Below the pieces are notes generated by a model. The model saw only the letters and a program-made list of their open reading frames with translations. It was not told the origin of the DNA and searched no databases. From contig CAMDFO010000006.1 of assembly GCA_945897515.1 (NCBI GenBank), positions 1-64,000 on the forward strand: DNA of 64,000 bases, given 5' to 3'. Origin of the DNA: Rhodoplanes serenus. GTDB lineage: Bacteria > Pseudomonadota > Alphaproteobacteria > Rhizobiales > Xanthobacteraceae. Of this stretch, positions 28,560-38,023 are shown piece after piece (position 1 is the stretch's first letter; each line of letters begins with the position of its first letter). A program made the translations under genes and the position numbers.

Positions 28560-29923
28560 TCGTGAAACGCTCCGCCAGGGCCAGTCGATCGAATCCTCCG
28601 ACATCGTCAATTCCGACATGGTGCGGCGGTTGTCCGAACAGCGCGTGACCCTGCGGACGCAACTCGCCGAGCAGTCCTCGACGCTGCTGGGCCAGCACCC
28701 GCGCATCCGGGAGCTGCGCGCGCAGATCGCCGATCTCGATCAGCAGATTCGCGGCGAGGCGGAGCGGATGGTCCGCACGCTCGAGGCCGATTCCAAAATT
28801 TCCAGCGCCAAGCTGGACACGCTCACCGCCAGCCTCGACCAGCTCAAGCGGGCGGCAGCCTCGACCAGCGACCAGGATGTGCAACTGCGGGCGCTAGAAC
28901 GCGAAGCCAAGGCGCAGCGCGATCTGTTCGAGTCCTATCTGGCGAAATACCGCGAAGCCACCGCGCGCGACAGCATCGCCGCGGCTCCCGCCGACGCCCG
29001 GATCATCTCGCGCGCCACGGTGTCGAACCTGCCGTTCTTTCCAAAGAAGCTGCCGATCCTGGTGATCGCCACGCTCGGCACCTTCTGTCTGTGCTCGGCC
29101 TTTGTGGTGACGGGCGCGTTGCTCGGCGGCGCGCCGGCCTATCGTCCGGTCTATGCGCCTGACAGCGCGCCGGTGGTGATCGAGCGCGCGCCGCCGCCGC
29201 GTGCGGCCGACGCTCGGACGCGCAATAGCGACAAGCTTCCGCCGGCGCCCACACTGCCGCAGGGACCGGCCGAAATCGCAGCGCCGGCCCATGCACCCGT
29301 GGCGGTGGCTCCACCCGCAGCGAAAGTGCCGGTCGACGACGTGGCTGCGGCCTTGCGCCAGGCCGGCGAGGCCGGACGGCGTGTCGCCGTGATCGGCAGC
29401 GCGCGCGAGGTCGGCACCACGCTCACCGCCATCGCGCTGGCTCGTTCGCTGGCCAGAAGCGCCCGCGTCGTGCTGGTCGATCTGGCATTCAATTCGCCCA
29501 ACATCGACGTGATCTCGAACAATCCGTCCGCGCCCGGGATCTCCGATCTGGTGCGCGGGACCGCGTCGTTCAGCGATATCATCACCAAGGACAAGTTCTC
29601 GCGCGCCCACCTGGTGGCCGCCGGAAGCGGGCATGGACTCGAGCAGGCGCCCGCTCGGCTCGCACATGCTGACCGCCGCGGTCGACGCTCTGGGGCAGAG
29701 CTACGACTATCTCGTGGTCGATGCCGGGGCGCAGTCCGACATCGCTGTCGAACCGATCCTGCAGTTCGCGAGGCGCGCCGTGCTGGTCGCGGGAGAGACG
29801 CCTGCGCCCGCCGCTGCCGCCCTGCGCGACCAGTTGCTGTCAGCGGGCTTCGCCGACGTGACGCTGCTGCTGGGGCCGCCGCCCCCGCTCGACCACGCCG
29901 TGTCGCGCTCGGCCGCGGCCTGA
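28525..29923 (+). pseudogene. exoP: exoP/gumC-type polysaccharide chain-length determinant, 5'-truncated and frameshifted
   Basis: Homology begins abruptly in the middle of a Wzz/GumC protein ([20 protein letters not shown]), with the N-terminal transmembrane segment and first half of the periplasmic part missing. Remaining parts are the coiled-coil segment (LSEQRVTLRTQLAEQSSTLLGQ...), the second membrane helix (ILVIATLGTFCLCSAFVVTGALL), a Pro/Ala-rich linker and a tyrosine-autokinase-like ATPase domain. In that domain the Walker A Lys is absent (GSAREVGTT), which also occurs in related rhizobial proteins. Between about 29620 and 29660 the coding frame shifts by +1, from ...HLVAAGSGHG to ...RPLGSHMLTAAVDALGQSYDYLVVDAGAQ. 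The ATG at 28525 lies inside the opposite-strand gene and has no evident binding site. Confidence 0.75.
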
Positions 29924-29936
29924 CGGGAGCAAGCGC

Positions 29937-30992
29937 GTGAGCCTGAGAAATGCGGCGTTTCGGACGGCGATGGAGACGCTGTATTTCAGCGGCGCCCATC
30001 TGCTGATGCGGCCGTTGCTGGGCGGCGTCGGCGCGATCCTTACGCTGCATCACGTGCGGCCGCCGCGGCCAGATCGCTTTCAGCCCAACCGGCTGCTCGA
30101 AGTCACGCCGCGCTTCTTCGAGCGCGTAATCCGCCGCCTGCGCCGCTCCGGCGCCGATCTCGTTTCGCTTGACGAAATGCACCGCCGCATGACCGAGCGC
30201 GATTTCTCGCGCCGCTTCGTGTGCGTGACGTTCGACGACGGCTATCGCGACACGCTCCAGTTCGCCCATCCGATCCTCAAAAAATACGAAGTGCCATACG
30301 CCGTATATGTCGCGACCAGCTTCGCCGACCGGGTCGGCGAGATGTGGTGGCTCGCGCTCGAAGGCGTGATCGCCGCAAATGACATGATCGCGCTGCGCGT
30401 CGACGGCCGCGACCGGCACTACGAATGCGGCAGCGTGCGCCAGAAGCGCGAGCTGTTCGGCGAAATCTATTGGTGGCTGCGCAGCCTCAAGACCGAGGAC
30501 GAGATCCGCCAGGTGGTGCGCGAACTGTCCGCCCGGCACCGCATCGACATCGCGGCGTTCTGCGCCGATTTGTGCATGACCTGGCAGGAGATCGCCGGCC
30601 TTGCGGCCGATCCGCTGGTGACGATCGGGGCGCACACCGTCAATCACGTTATCCTGGCGAAGGTGACCGAAACCGCGGTGCGCGCGGAGCTGGACAACAG
30701 CCGCGCCGTGATCGAGGCGGCGCTCGGCAAGCGGCCGGAGCATCTGGCCTATCCGGTCGGCGACAAGACCTCGGCCGGTCCGCGCGAATTCAAGATCGCC
30801 GCCGATCTCGGCTACAAGACCGCCGTGACGACGCGCCCCGGTGTCATCTTCAAGCAGCACGCCGGGCACCTGACGGCCTTGCCGCGTATCTCGCTCAACG
30901 GCGAGTTCCAGCGGCCGCGCTACGCCAAGGTTCTGGTGTCGGGCGCAGCGACCGGACTGTGGAACGGATTCCGCCCGCTCAACGTGAGCTAG
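29937..30992 (+). CDS. Polysaccharide deacetylase family protein
   Basis: 351 residues from GTG 29937, with GGGAGC a few bases upstream. The NodB-homology fold has CVTFDDGYRDTLQFAHPILKKY (metal Asp) and the metal His pair in TIGAHTVNHVIL. Later elements are HLAYPVGDK and an ending that fits carbohydrate esterase family 4 variants. A middle insertion (MWWLALEGVIAANDMIALR) is typical of exopolysaccharide-locus members. It lies just after the broken exoP and presumably belonged to the same operon; it may deacetylate the glycan product. Confidence 0.88.
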   Translation: MSLRNAAFRTAMETLYFSGAHLLMRPLLGGVGAILTLHHVRPPRPDRFQPNRLLEVTPRFFERVIRRLRRSGADLVSLDEMHRRMTERDFSRRFVCVTFDDGYRDTLQFAHPILKKYEVPYAVYVATSFADRVGEMWWLALEGVIAANDMIALRVDGRDRHYECGSVRQKRELFGEIYWWLRSLKTEDEIRQVVRELSARHRIDIAAFCADLCMTWQEIAGLAADPLVTIGAHTVNHVILAKVTETAVRAELDNSRAVIEAALGKRPEHLAYPVGDKTSAGPREFKIAADLGYKTAVTTRPGVIFKQHAGHLTALPRISLNGEFQRPRYAKVLVSGAATGLWNGFRPLNVS

Positions 30993-31194
30993 CGTCGGGC
31001 CGCGACATCCATTTGATCAGCGGCATGGCGGGAAAAACCCAGCCGATCCCGGCCACGAAATAGTACAGCCCGGCGATCCAGGGGTTGTTGAAGATCGGCG
31101 GGAACTGCGCGATCGCCATGGCGACCAGCGCCCAGACCGTCACCAGCACCAGCAAGAGCACAGCGCCGATCAGCTTGCGGATGCGGGTCGACAT
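30979..31194 (-). CDS. DUF2842 small inner-membrane protein
   Basis: 71 residues from ATG 31194 ([10 protein letters not shown]); ATG 31209 would add five. Two predicted transmembrane helices ([23 protein letters not shown] and [21 protein letters not shown]) and a short tail [10 protein letters not shown], a pattern recognisable as DUF2842 of alphaproteobacteria. Function unknown. Its 3' end overlaps the deacetylase 3' end by 14 bases (convergent), and it is divergent from ctaA, a frequent neighbour. Confidence 0.85.
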   Translation of the reverse strand: MSTRIRKLIGAVLLLVLVTVWALVAMAIAQFPPIFNNPWIAGLYYFVAGIGWVFPAMPLIKWMSRPDASSR

Positions 31195-31253
31195 GGATGC
31201 GTGCGCCATTGAACCGAGGGGGACGACGGGCCTATATAGCGCCGATCCCCGTC

Positions 31254-32341
31254 ATGACCAACGCGACCGACGATATTCTGCGCCAGCGCGCGACATGGCT
31301 CCGGCTTTGGCTCCTCGGCCTGGCCGCGCTGGTGTTCGCCATCGTGCTGGTCGGTGGCACGACGCGCATGACCGGCTCCGGGCTCTCGATCACCGAATGG
31401 CGGCCGGTCACCGGCACGCTGCCGCCGCTGTCGCAGGCCGACTGGCAGGCCGAGTTCGCCAAGTACAAGACCATCCCGCAATACCGCGAGTTGAACCGCG
31501 GGATGAATTTGGATGAGTTCAAGACCATCTACTGGTGGGAATGGACGCATCGGTTTTTGGGCCGCCTCATCGGTGTCGCATTCTTCCTGCCGTTCCTGTG
31601 GTTCCTCTGGAGCGGCTGGATCGAGCCGCGCCTGCGAACGCGGCTTTGGATCATCTTCGGGCTCGGTGCGCTGCAGGGCGCGGTCGGCTGGTGGATGGTG
31701 GCTTCGGGCCTCACCGCGCGCGTCAGCGTTGCGCATGAGCGGCTGGCATTTCATCTGACGCTCGCCTGCGTGATCTATGCCGCCATCCTGTGGACCGCGC
31801 AGCGCCTTGTCGCACCGCAGCCGGTGTCCGCGCAGCGGCGTGTGCGTTGGAGCGCCGTCGCGCTGCTCGCGCTGGTGCTGGTTCAGATATTCATTGGCGC
31901 GCTGGTCGCGGGGCTGCACGGCGGGCTGATCTACAACACCTGGCCGCTGATCGATGGCGCGCTGATCCCGTCATCGGAGCGACTGTTCTTGATGCAGCCG
32001 GCATGGATCAACCTGTTCGACAACATCCTGACGGTGCAGTTCATCCATCGCATGACGGCCTATGCGCTGTGGCTTGCGGCGCTGGCGCATGTCGTCGACG
32101 TGGCGCGCACCTTGCGCGGCGGACCGGCGCTCACCGGCGCGCTCGCACTGGCGGTCGCCATCACACTCCAGGCCGCGATTGGCATCGTCACATTGCTGTA
32201 TCAGGCGCCGATCTCGCTCGGGCTGCTGCACCAGGGCATGGCCGTTGTTGTGCTGACGATTGCGGTTCTGCATGCCGAGCGGCTGGTGCCGCGCCGTGGC
32301 GATACGGCTATGGTGGCGGCATCCGCGACCGGAGAACCATC

Positions 32342-32345
<4 letters not shown>
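31254..32345 (+). CDS. ctaA: Haem A synthase (COX15/CtaA family)
   Basis: 363 residues with eight transmembrane helices and haem-ligand histidines. The start ATG 31254 ([21 protein letters not shown]) fits the family. Signatures include [77 protein letters not shown] and [12 protein letters not shown]. It oxidises the methyl group of haem O to make haem A for aa3-type cytochrome oxidase. Its stop overlaps the next start (ATGA at 32342-32345), coupling it to an acyl-CoA gene. Confidence 0.94.
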
Positions 32346-33097
<752 letters not shown>

Positions 33098-33103
33098 CAT
33101 GCT

Positions 33104-33213
33104 GTCATTCCGGGGCGACGCGAAGCGTCGAGCCCGGAATCCAGGGCCACTTGACTGCTGCTGCGCGTTGCTCTGGATTCCGGGCTCGCGCCTTCGGCGC
33201 GCCCCGGAATGAC
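33104..33213. repeat. GTCAT/ATGAC palindromic repeat, 110 bp
   Basis: Ends GTCAT (33104-33108) and ATGAC (33209-33213). Each arm forms its own hairpin (tccgggGCGACGCGAAGCGTCgagcccgga-like and its partner), and the inner ATCCAG/CTGGAT pair closes the centre. A similar copy lies at 44262-44355. It separates the convergent enoyl-CoA hydratase and TAXI genes, where it may also act as a transcription barrier. Confidence 0.85.
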
Positions 33214-33219
33214 TCGAGG

Positions 33220-34164
33220 CTACAGCCCGATCTCTTTCAGATACTTCTGCACGCCCGGATGAATCTGGTCGGGCCGCGGCGCCGCCATCTTGGTGTTTTG
33301 CGGCGTGGTTTCGCGGCCCTGAGCCAAACGCTTGACCAGGGCAGGGTGGCCCTGGTGCAGCGCCTTGGCGAGCCGGTAGGCGACATCGTCCGGCAGGTCG
33401 GTCCGCGCCAGGATGAAGCTCCAGGAGCCGACCGAATTCACCGGCTCCTTCTGGCCCTCGTAGGAGCCCGCCGGCACCGTGATCGGCTTCAGGAAATTGT
33501 GCTTGGCCGACACCTTCGCGGCCTCATCGGACGTGAGTCCGATGAAGCGTCCGCCGGACTTCATCACCGCGGTAAAGCCCGGCCAGCCGATGCCGCCGCC
33601 CCACAGCGCCGCGACCCGTCCGTCCGCCACCATCACCGGTCCGTCGCCGGCCTTTTCGAGATAGTGCGGCTGGAAATCCTTCTCGCGGTCGAGCCCGAGC
33701 CCGTCGGTGACATAGCGCCCGAGCAGCGTCAGGCCGGAGGCCTGCGTGCCCCAGGCGATCGGCTTGCCGACCAGGTCGCGCAGCGACTTCGCTGGGCTGT
33801 CGCCCTTCACCACGAACATGCCGGGGTTGGAGTAGATCGCCGAGATGATCTTGAGCTTGGTCGGTGCGCGGCCGATGCCGGCGAACGCCTCGTAGGCCGG
33901 CTCGCCCGCCACCAGCGCGATATCCATCTTGCCCGTTTCGAGCAGCACGATGTTCTCGGAGCTGCCCTTGGTGTTCTGGGTCTGGACGTTGAGCGTTCCG
34001 TCGGTCTCGTTGATGGTCGCGGCCGCGTTGTCGCCGAACAGCGGAAATCCGCCGCCGGGCGTCGCGGTCGCCATGCTCACGTTGGTCTTCTGTGCGTCTG
34101 CTGATGTCATCATGAGCGGCACTGTAAGCGCCGCGACAAATGCAAGTCGAGCGAATTTCATCAT
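33220..34164 (-). CDS. TAXI-type TRAP solute-binding protein
   Basis: 314 residues from ATG 34164 (MMKFARLAF), preceded by GGGGGAAG; a longer frame to 34233 lacks a binding site. Sec signal peptide of about 24 residues ending SADAQ. The mature protein shows the TAXI pattern: MATATPGGGFPLFGDNAAATINE, NIVLLETGKMDIALVAGEPAYEAFAG, YSNPGMFVVKGDSPAKSLRDLVGKPIAWG. The family delivers ligands to fused TRAP permeases, but no permease is near, so this is an orphan. The ligand is unknown. Confidence 0.88.
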   Translation of the reverse strand: MMKFARLAFVAALTVPLMMTSADAQKTNVSMATATPGGGFPLFGDNAAATINETDGTLNVQTQNTKGSSENIVLLETGKMDIALVAGEPAYEAFAGIGRAPTKLKIISAIYSNPGMFVVKGDSPAKSLRDLVGKPIAWGTQASGLTLLGRYVTDGLGLDREKDFQPHYLEKAGDGPVMVADGRVAALWGGGIGWPGFTAVMKSGGRFIGLTSDEAAKVSAKHNFLKPITVPAGSYEGQKEPVNSVGSWSFILARTDLPDDVAYRLAKALHQGHPALVKRLAQGRETTPQNTKMAAPRPDQIHPGVQKYLKEIGL

Positions 34165-34274
34165 GAGCACTTCCCCCGGTGTTGTTCGAGCCAATGTAGC
34201 GATGACGGCAAATCTTGTCGCGCGCGATTCCATGTGTCCGTTTCGTTTTGGAGAAGCCGCCTATCACACTCGGT

Positions 34275-34378
34275 GTCATCGTCCGGCATAGCCGTCCAAA
34301 GGACGGCGTCGCTTCGCTCGCCTATGACCGGGCGATCCAGCGCTTGGCGCTGGATGCCCCGCCTGCGCGGGGCATGAC
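34275..34378. repeat. Mosaic GTCAT/ATGAC repeat, 104 bp
   Basis: Starts GTCAT (34275-34279) and ends GCATGAC (34372-34378). An inner tatgac at about 34323-34328 suggests one element inside another. The right half (GGCGATCCAG...CTGGATGCCCCGC...GGGGCATGAC) matches the element at 60020, while the left hairpin (gccgtccaaaggacggc) is different. It lies at the left edge of a longer repetitive stretch upstream of the DUF4238 gene. Confidence 0.7.
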
Positions 34379-34720
34379 AACCGGTTGTTAGCCAACGCTC
34401 CGCCGCCCGGGCTCTTGGGTCGGGCGGCCCAGGCGTTGCCCGTATCCCTGTTTTCCTTTCCCCTCGCATAAGGGAATGGAGCGCCGGGAGGCGCCAGGGA
34501 GCTGACGAGGCCCCCTCCGGCGGACGTTTGCCCCAGCGGGGGCCCGCCTGGCCGACCATTTGCGGTCAGCCGCGCATCCACGGCCGTTTCCCCCGTCACC
34601 AGGGTACGCACCGTTATCGGGATGCGCGCAGCCAATGACGCTGGCCGCTGCGCCTCCCGGCGCTCCACCGCGATGTCGTTGTCGGACACCGCACTTCGCT
34701 CCGTCATCCGGTGTCGCTAT
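34379..34720. repeat. Complex intergenic repeat stretch with spurious coding potential
   Basis: No believable gene. A 143-codon minus-strand open frame (34276-34707) has a Pro/Gly/Ala-rich translation (LVSSLAPPGAPFPYARGKE and AWAARPKSPG) of a kind I recall from many Bradyrhizobium intergenic repeats that are over-annotated as hypothetical proteins. It has no binding site and partly overlaps the palindrome at 34275-34378. I interpret it as a multicopy noncoding repeat; counting copies in the rest of the genome would decide. Confidence 0.55.
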
Positions 34721-34849
34721 AGACGACGCCCTCGATGAGCGAGCTGCGGGGAAGATAAGGGCGGTTTGGAGGGCGGGGATAAGTATTTTTTATGGCGGGA
34801 TGAGCGCGTATGGTGCCACGCGCTCTGCTCCATTCGGGCTGTCAGTTTC

Positions 34850-35803
34850 ATGCCACTCGATCACTTCGTCTCGCAGGTTCATCTTCGGAATTTCGCTGCG
34901 TCTGACGGCATGCTTCGAGCGATCAAGAAATCGGACCTGAAGGCGTTTCCTGCGAAGGCGCAAGATGTCTGCCGCATCGAAGGTGGCAATAACAATCCCT
35001 TCTTAAAGGAAGAGCGGCTTGTCGAGGAATATCTGAAGGAAATCGAGCCGCGTTACAACGCGTCCATGCAGAAGATTCGCGATGACAAGATAGATCAGGC
35101 CGCTATACGTGCGATCGCAGGGTTCGTGGTGTACGTCATTGTTTGTTCCCCAACGGGCGGTCGTCTCCATTCCAAGCCGCTTGAACAGCGTCTCTTAATG
35201 GAAGCAAAAAAACTCGAAGCAGCGGGCGTGTTGGATAACGCCCCCGAGGCGCTCGACAACAAAAAGCTTTCGGAACTTGTCGAACAGGGCATTGTGAGAT
35301 TTGACGTTGATCCCAAGTACCCTCAGGCAATCGGCATCGATGATTTTCACAGTCGCATTTCCGTGTTTGGGAACTCCCGATGGGAGATCCTTCTGAATGA
35401 TCAGAAATCCGGAGCCTACTTCACTAGCGATTATCCGGTCGCGATAGAAACATTCGATACCAATACGCCGATAAATCGAATCGTCCCGCTCGCGCCTGAT
35501 GTTGCTGTTCGGATCATTCCGAATAAATCACTCAAAGGTAGAAATTCCGACTTGACGTTTGCGGGTTTCACTACCGCTCGCAAAGAGCAGCGGCCCAGGA
35601 GTGTAATGGAATTTAATCGCAGGCTTGTTCAATGCGCGGAGGACATGGTGTTTTTTTCTCAACAGCAGGATTGGATAACCAATTCCGTTGCGAAAAACCG
35701 TTTCTTCCGTATCGAGCCCGTCACGTATCCGTTCGTGCAAGACGGCAAAAAGGGCCTATTGGTCTCACACCGGATTCAGAGGCGTGAACCGGGTAAAGGG
35801 TAG
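34850..35803 (+). CDS. DUF4238 domain protein
   Basis: 317 residues from ATG 34850 (MPLDHFVSQVHLRNFA), whose start matches the H-x-V-S-x-x-x-L-x-x-F motif that opens DUF4238. The rest is a helical middle part and a C-terminal beta-rich part (GAYFTSDYPVAIETF, with a conserved TSDxPV motif). No signal peptide or membrane helix. Function unknown. Its DNA is visibly less GC-rich than its neighbours and uses codons such as AAA, GAT and TTT more often, which suggests recent transfer. It lies between a repeat stretch and metY, with no partner genes. Confidence 0.85.
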   Translation: MPLDHFVSQVHLRNFAASDGMLRAIKKSDLKAFPAKAQDVCRIEGGNNNPFLKEERLVEEYLKEIEPRYNASMQKIRDDKIDQAAIRAIAGFVVYVIVCSPTGGRLHSKPLEQRLLMEAKKLEAAGVLDNAPEALDNKKLSELVEQGIVRFDVDPKYPQAIGIDDFHSRISVFGNSRWEILLNDQKSGAYFTSDYPVAIETFDTNTPINRIVPLAPDVAVRIIPNKSLKGRNSDLTFAGFTTARKEQRPRSVMEFNRRLVQCAEDMVFFSQQQDWITNSVAKNRFFRIEPVTYPFVQDGKKGLLVSHRIQRREPGKG

Positions 35804-35836
35804 CCGGTCGTAGGGGCTAAGTGCTTCCTGCGCGCC

Positions 35837-37120
35837 TCACGCCTTCGCCAGCGCCTGCTCCAGGTCCGCAATAATATCGTCCTTGTCCTCGATCCCGATC
35901 GAGAGCCGCACCACATCCGGACCGGCGCCCGCCTGCACCTTCTGCGCATCCGAAAGCTGGCGGTGCGTCGTGGACGCCGGATGGATGATCAGCGAGCGGG
36001 TGTCGCCGATGTTGGCCAGATGCGAGAACAGCGTCACGTTCGAAACCAGCTTCACGCCGGCGTCGTAGCCGCCCTTCAAGCCGAAGGTGAACACTGCGCC
36101 CGCGCCCTTCGGCACGTATTTCTTGGCGAGGTTGTGGTAGCGGTCGCCGGGCAGGCCGGGATAGCTGACCCACGCCACCTTCGGATGGTTGGCAAGCCAA
36201 GCGGCCACGAGATTGGCGTTGTCGCAATGGCGTTGCATGCGCAGCGGCAGCGTCTCGATGCCGGTGAGGAACAGGAAGGCGTTGAACGGCGACAGCGCCG
36301 ATCCGATGTCGCGCAGCGACAGCACGCGGCAGGCGATGGCGAAGGCGAAATTGCCGAAGGTCTCGTGCAGCACGATGCCGTTGTATTCCGGGCGCGGCTC
36401 CGAGAGCATCGGATAGCGGCCCTCGCGCGACCAGTTAAAGGTGCCGCCGTCGACGATCATGCCGCCGATCGAGTTGCCGTGGCCGCCGAGAAACTTGGTC
36501 AGCGAATGGATCACGATGTCGGCGCCGTAGTTGAACGGCTGGCACAGGTAGGGCGTGGCCAGCGTGTTGTCGACGAGCAGCGGCACGCCGGCGCGCCGCG
36601 CCACGGCGGACACCGCCTCGATGTCGGTGATGACGCCGCCCGGATTGGCGATCGACTCGATGAAGATCGCCTTGGTCTTCGGCGTCACGGCGCGCTCGAA
36701 GGACGGCAGGTCGTCCGGGTCCGCCCACACCACGTTCCAGCCGAAGTTCTTGAACGCGTGGTTGAATTGGTTGATCGAGCCGCCATAGAGTTTTCGCGAG
36801 GCGACGAATTCGTCGCCCGGCTGCATCAGGCAATGGAATGCCAGCACCTGCGCGGCGTGGCCGGAGGCAACCGCTAAGCCCGCGGTGCCGCCTTCGAGCG
36901 CGGCGACGCGCTCTTCGAGCACGGCGTTGGTCGGGTTGCCGATGCGGGTGTAGATGTTGCCGAACGCCTGCAGCCCGAACAGCGAGGCCGCGTGATCGAC
37001 GTCGTCGAACACGAACGACGTGGTCTGGTAGATCGGCGTGGCGCGGGCGCCGGTGGTCGGGTCGGGCTGCGCGCCGGCATGAACCGCGAGCGTGGCGAAG
37101 CCGGGGGTGCGTTCGGTCAT
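35837..37120 (-). CDS. metY: O-acetylhomoserine aminocarboxypropyltransferase (O-acetylhomoserine sulfhydrylase)
   Basis: 427 residues from ATG 37120 (MTERTPGFATLAVHAGAQPD). It is a Cys/Met-metabolism PLP enzyme that makes homocysteine (from sulfide) or methionine (from methanethiol). Motifs: PIYQTTSFVF, YTRIGNPTNAVLEERVAALEGG, VDNTLATPYLCQP and the PLP-lysine box IVIHSLTKFLGGHGN. The long insertions near the C-terminal half fit MetY rather than MetB. A TTGACG...ATAAGG promoter-like pair lies on the minus strand at about 37185-37215. No SAM-II riboswitch was found upstream. Confidence 0.93.
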   Translation of the reverse strand: MTERTPGFATLAVHAGAQPDPTTGARATPIYQTTSFVFDDVDHAASLFGLQAFGNIYTRIGNPTNAVLEERVAALEGGTAGLAVASGHAAQVLAFHCLMQPGDEFVASRKLYGGSINQFNHAFKNFGWNVVWADPDDLPSFERAVTPKTKAIFIESIANPGGVITDIEAVSAVARRAGVPLLVDNTLATPYLCQPFNYGADIVIHSLTKFLGGHGNSIGGMIVDGGTFNWSREGRYPMLSEPRPEYNGIVLHETFGNFAFAIACRVLSLRDIGSALSPFNAFLFLTGIETLPLRMQRHCDNANLVAAWLANHPKVAWVSYPGLPGDRYHNLAKKYVPKGAGAVFTFGLKGGYDAGVKLVSNVTLFSHLANIGDTRSLIIHPASTTHRQLSDAQKVQAGAGPDVVRLSIGIEDKDDIIADLEQALAKA

Positions 37121-37318
37121 GGTCGATATCCTCGGCGTGCTGTCCTGTCGGGGCGGCCGGCGCCACTGAAATAAGCGCGGACCGGGCTCAATTATTGAAC
37201 CCTTATCGAACCGCGGAGGGTCGTCAAGGCGGGCCGAGGCGGTTGCGTTAATTGGCGGTCGCGGAGGATGTCCTTCTCGCCAGAGGCGCTTTCGCAGTGT
37301 TTTGTTCGACCCAACCAC

Positions 37319-37399
37319 GTCATGCCCGGCCTTGTGCCGGGCATCCACGCCCTCCTTGGTTGCCAAGGCGTGGATGGCCGGGACAAGCCCGGCCATGAC
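37319..37399. repeat. GTCAT/ATGAC palindromic repeat, 81 bp
   Basis: Same length and nearly the same sequence as the element at 3927-4007 but reverse-complemented: the gcccggccttgtgccgggc hairpin comes first and ggccgggacaagcccggcc second. It lies just downstream of the CoA-binding protein gene and upstream of metY, both on the minus strand. Confidence 0.85.
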
Positions 37400-37429
37400 G
37401 GAGATAAAGTGGATACCCGCAGCGGGAAG

Positions 37430-38023
37430 TCACGAAGAGATGGGCTTGGTATCCTTCTCGGCGCGGCTGGCCGCATCGGTGCCGCCGCCGGCCATTGTGG
37501 TGCGGTCCAGCGACATGCGCTGGAACGCGCCGCCGCCGGCGAGCTTGCCGCGCTTCGCGCTGATGGTGCGGGTGTTGACCCCCATCCAGGCGATCTCCGA
37601 CGACAAGCGGCCGTATTCGATCTTCGGGCAGCGGTTCATCACCACCTTCACGCCGGCGGTTTCCGCGAGCGCCGCGGCCGCGTCGTCGCGCACACTGAGC
37701 TGCATCCAGATCACCGAGGGCTTCGGAGTGAGGACAAGCGCCTCCTCGACCACCGCGCGCGCGTATTGCGAGGCGCGGAACACGTCGACCATGTCGACCG
37801 GTTCGGGAATGTCGGAGAGCCTGGCGTAGAACGTCTGCCCGAGCAGATCCTTGCCGGCCTGGCCCGGATTGACCGGGATCATGCGGTAGCCGCGCTCCAG
37901 CAGATACTTGAACGCGAAATAGCTCGGCCGGTTCTCCTTGGGCGAGACGCCGACCATGGCGATCGACTTCACCGTGTTGAGAATGCCGCGGATGTACGGA
38001 TCGGGATAGAAATCGTGGTTCAT
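37430..38023 (-). CDS. CoA-binding domain protein (YccU type)
   Basis: 197 residues from ATG 38023 (MNHDFYPDPYIRGIL). The single Rossmann-like CoA_binding domain at about 15-140 has KSIAMVGVSPKENRPSYFAFKYLLERGYRMIPVNPGQAGKDLLGQ and VIWMQLSVRDDAAAALAETAGVKVVMNRCPKIEY. The C-terminal 50 residues are a Gly/Ala-rich extension. Function unknown; the fold is shared with succinyl-CoA synthetase alpha. The start overlaps the stop of the preceding small membrane-protein gene (ATGA at 38020-38023), so it is the third gene of a leftward operon with an enoyl-CoA hydratase. Confidence 0.88.
   Translation of the reverse strand: MNHDFYPDPYIRGILNTVKSIAMVGVSPKENRPSYFAFKYLLERGYRMIPVNPGQAGKDLLGQTFYARLSDIPEPVDMVDVFRASQYARAVVEEALVLTPKPSVIWMQLSVRDDAAAALAETAGVKVVMNRCPKIEYGRLSSEIAWMGVNTRTISAKRGKLAGGGAFQRMSLDRTTMAGGGTDAASRAEKDTKPISS

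Noticed and set aside
34276-34707. 143-codon minus-strand hypothetical protein
   Set aside because: It overlaps a palindromic repeat, lacks a binding site and resembles a multicopy noncoding repeat.
37121-37260. Possible SAM-II riboswitch upstream of metY
   Set aside because: The minus strand lacks the conserved SAM-II core (for example a TGATTTG-type segment and pseudoknot pairing). Only a promoter-like TTGACG...ATAAGG pair is seen.
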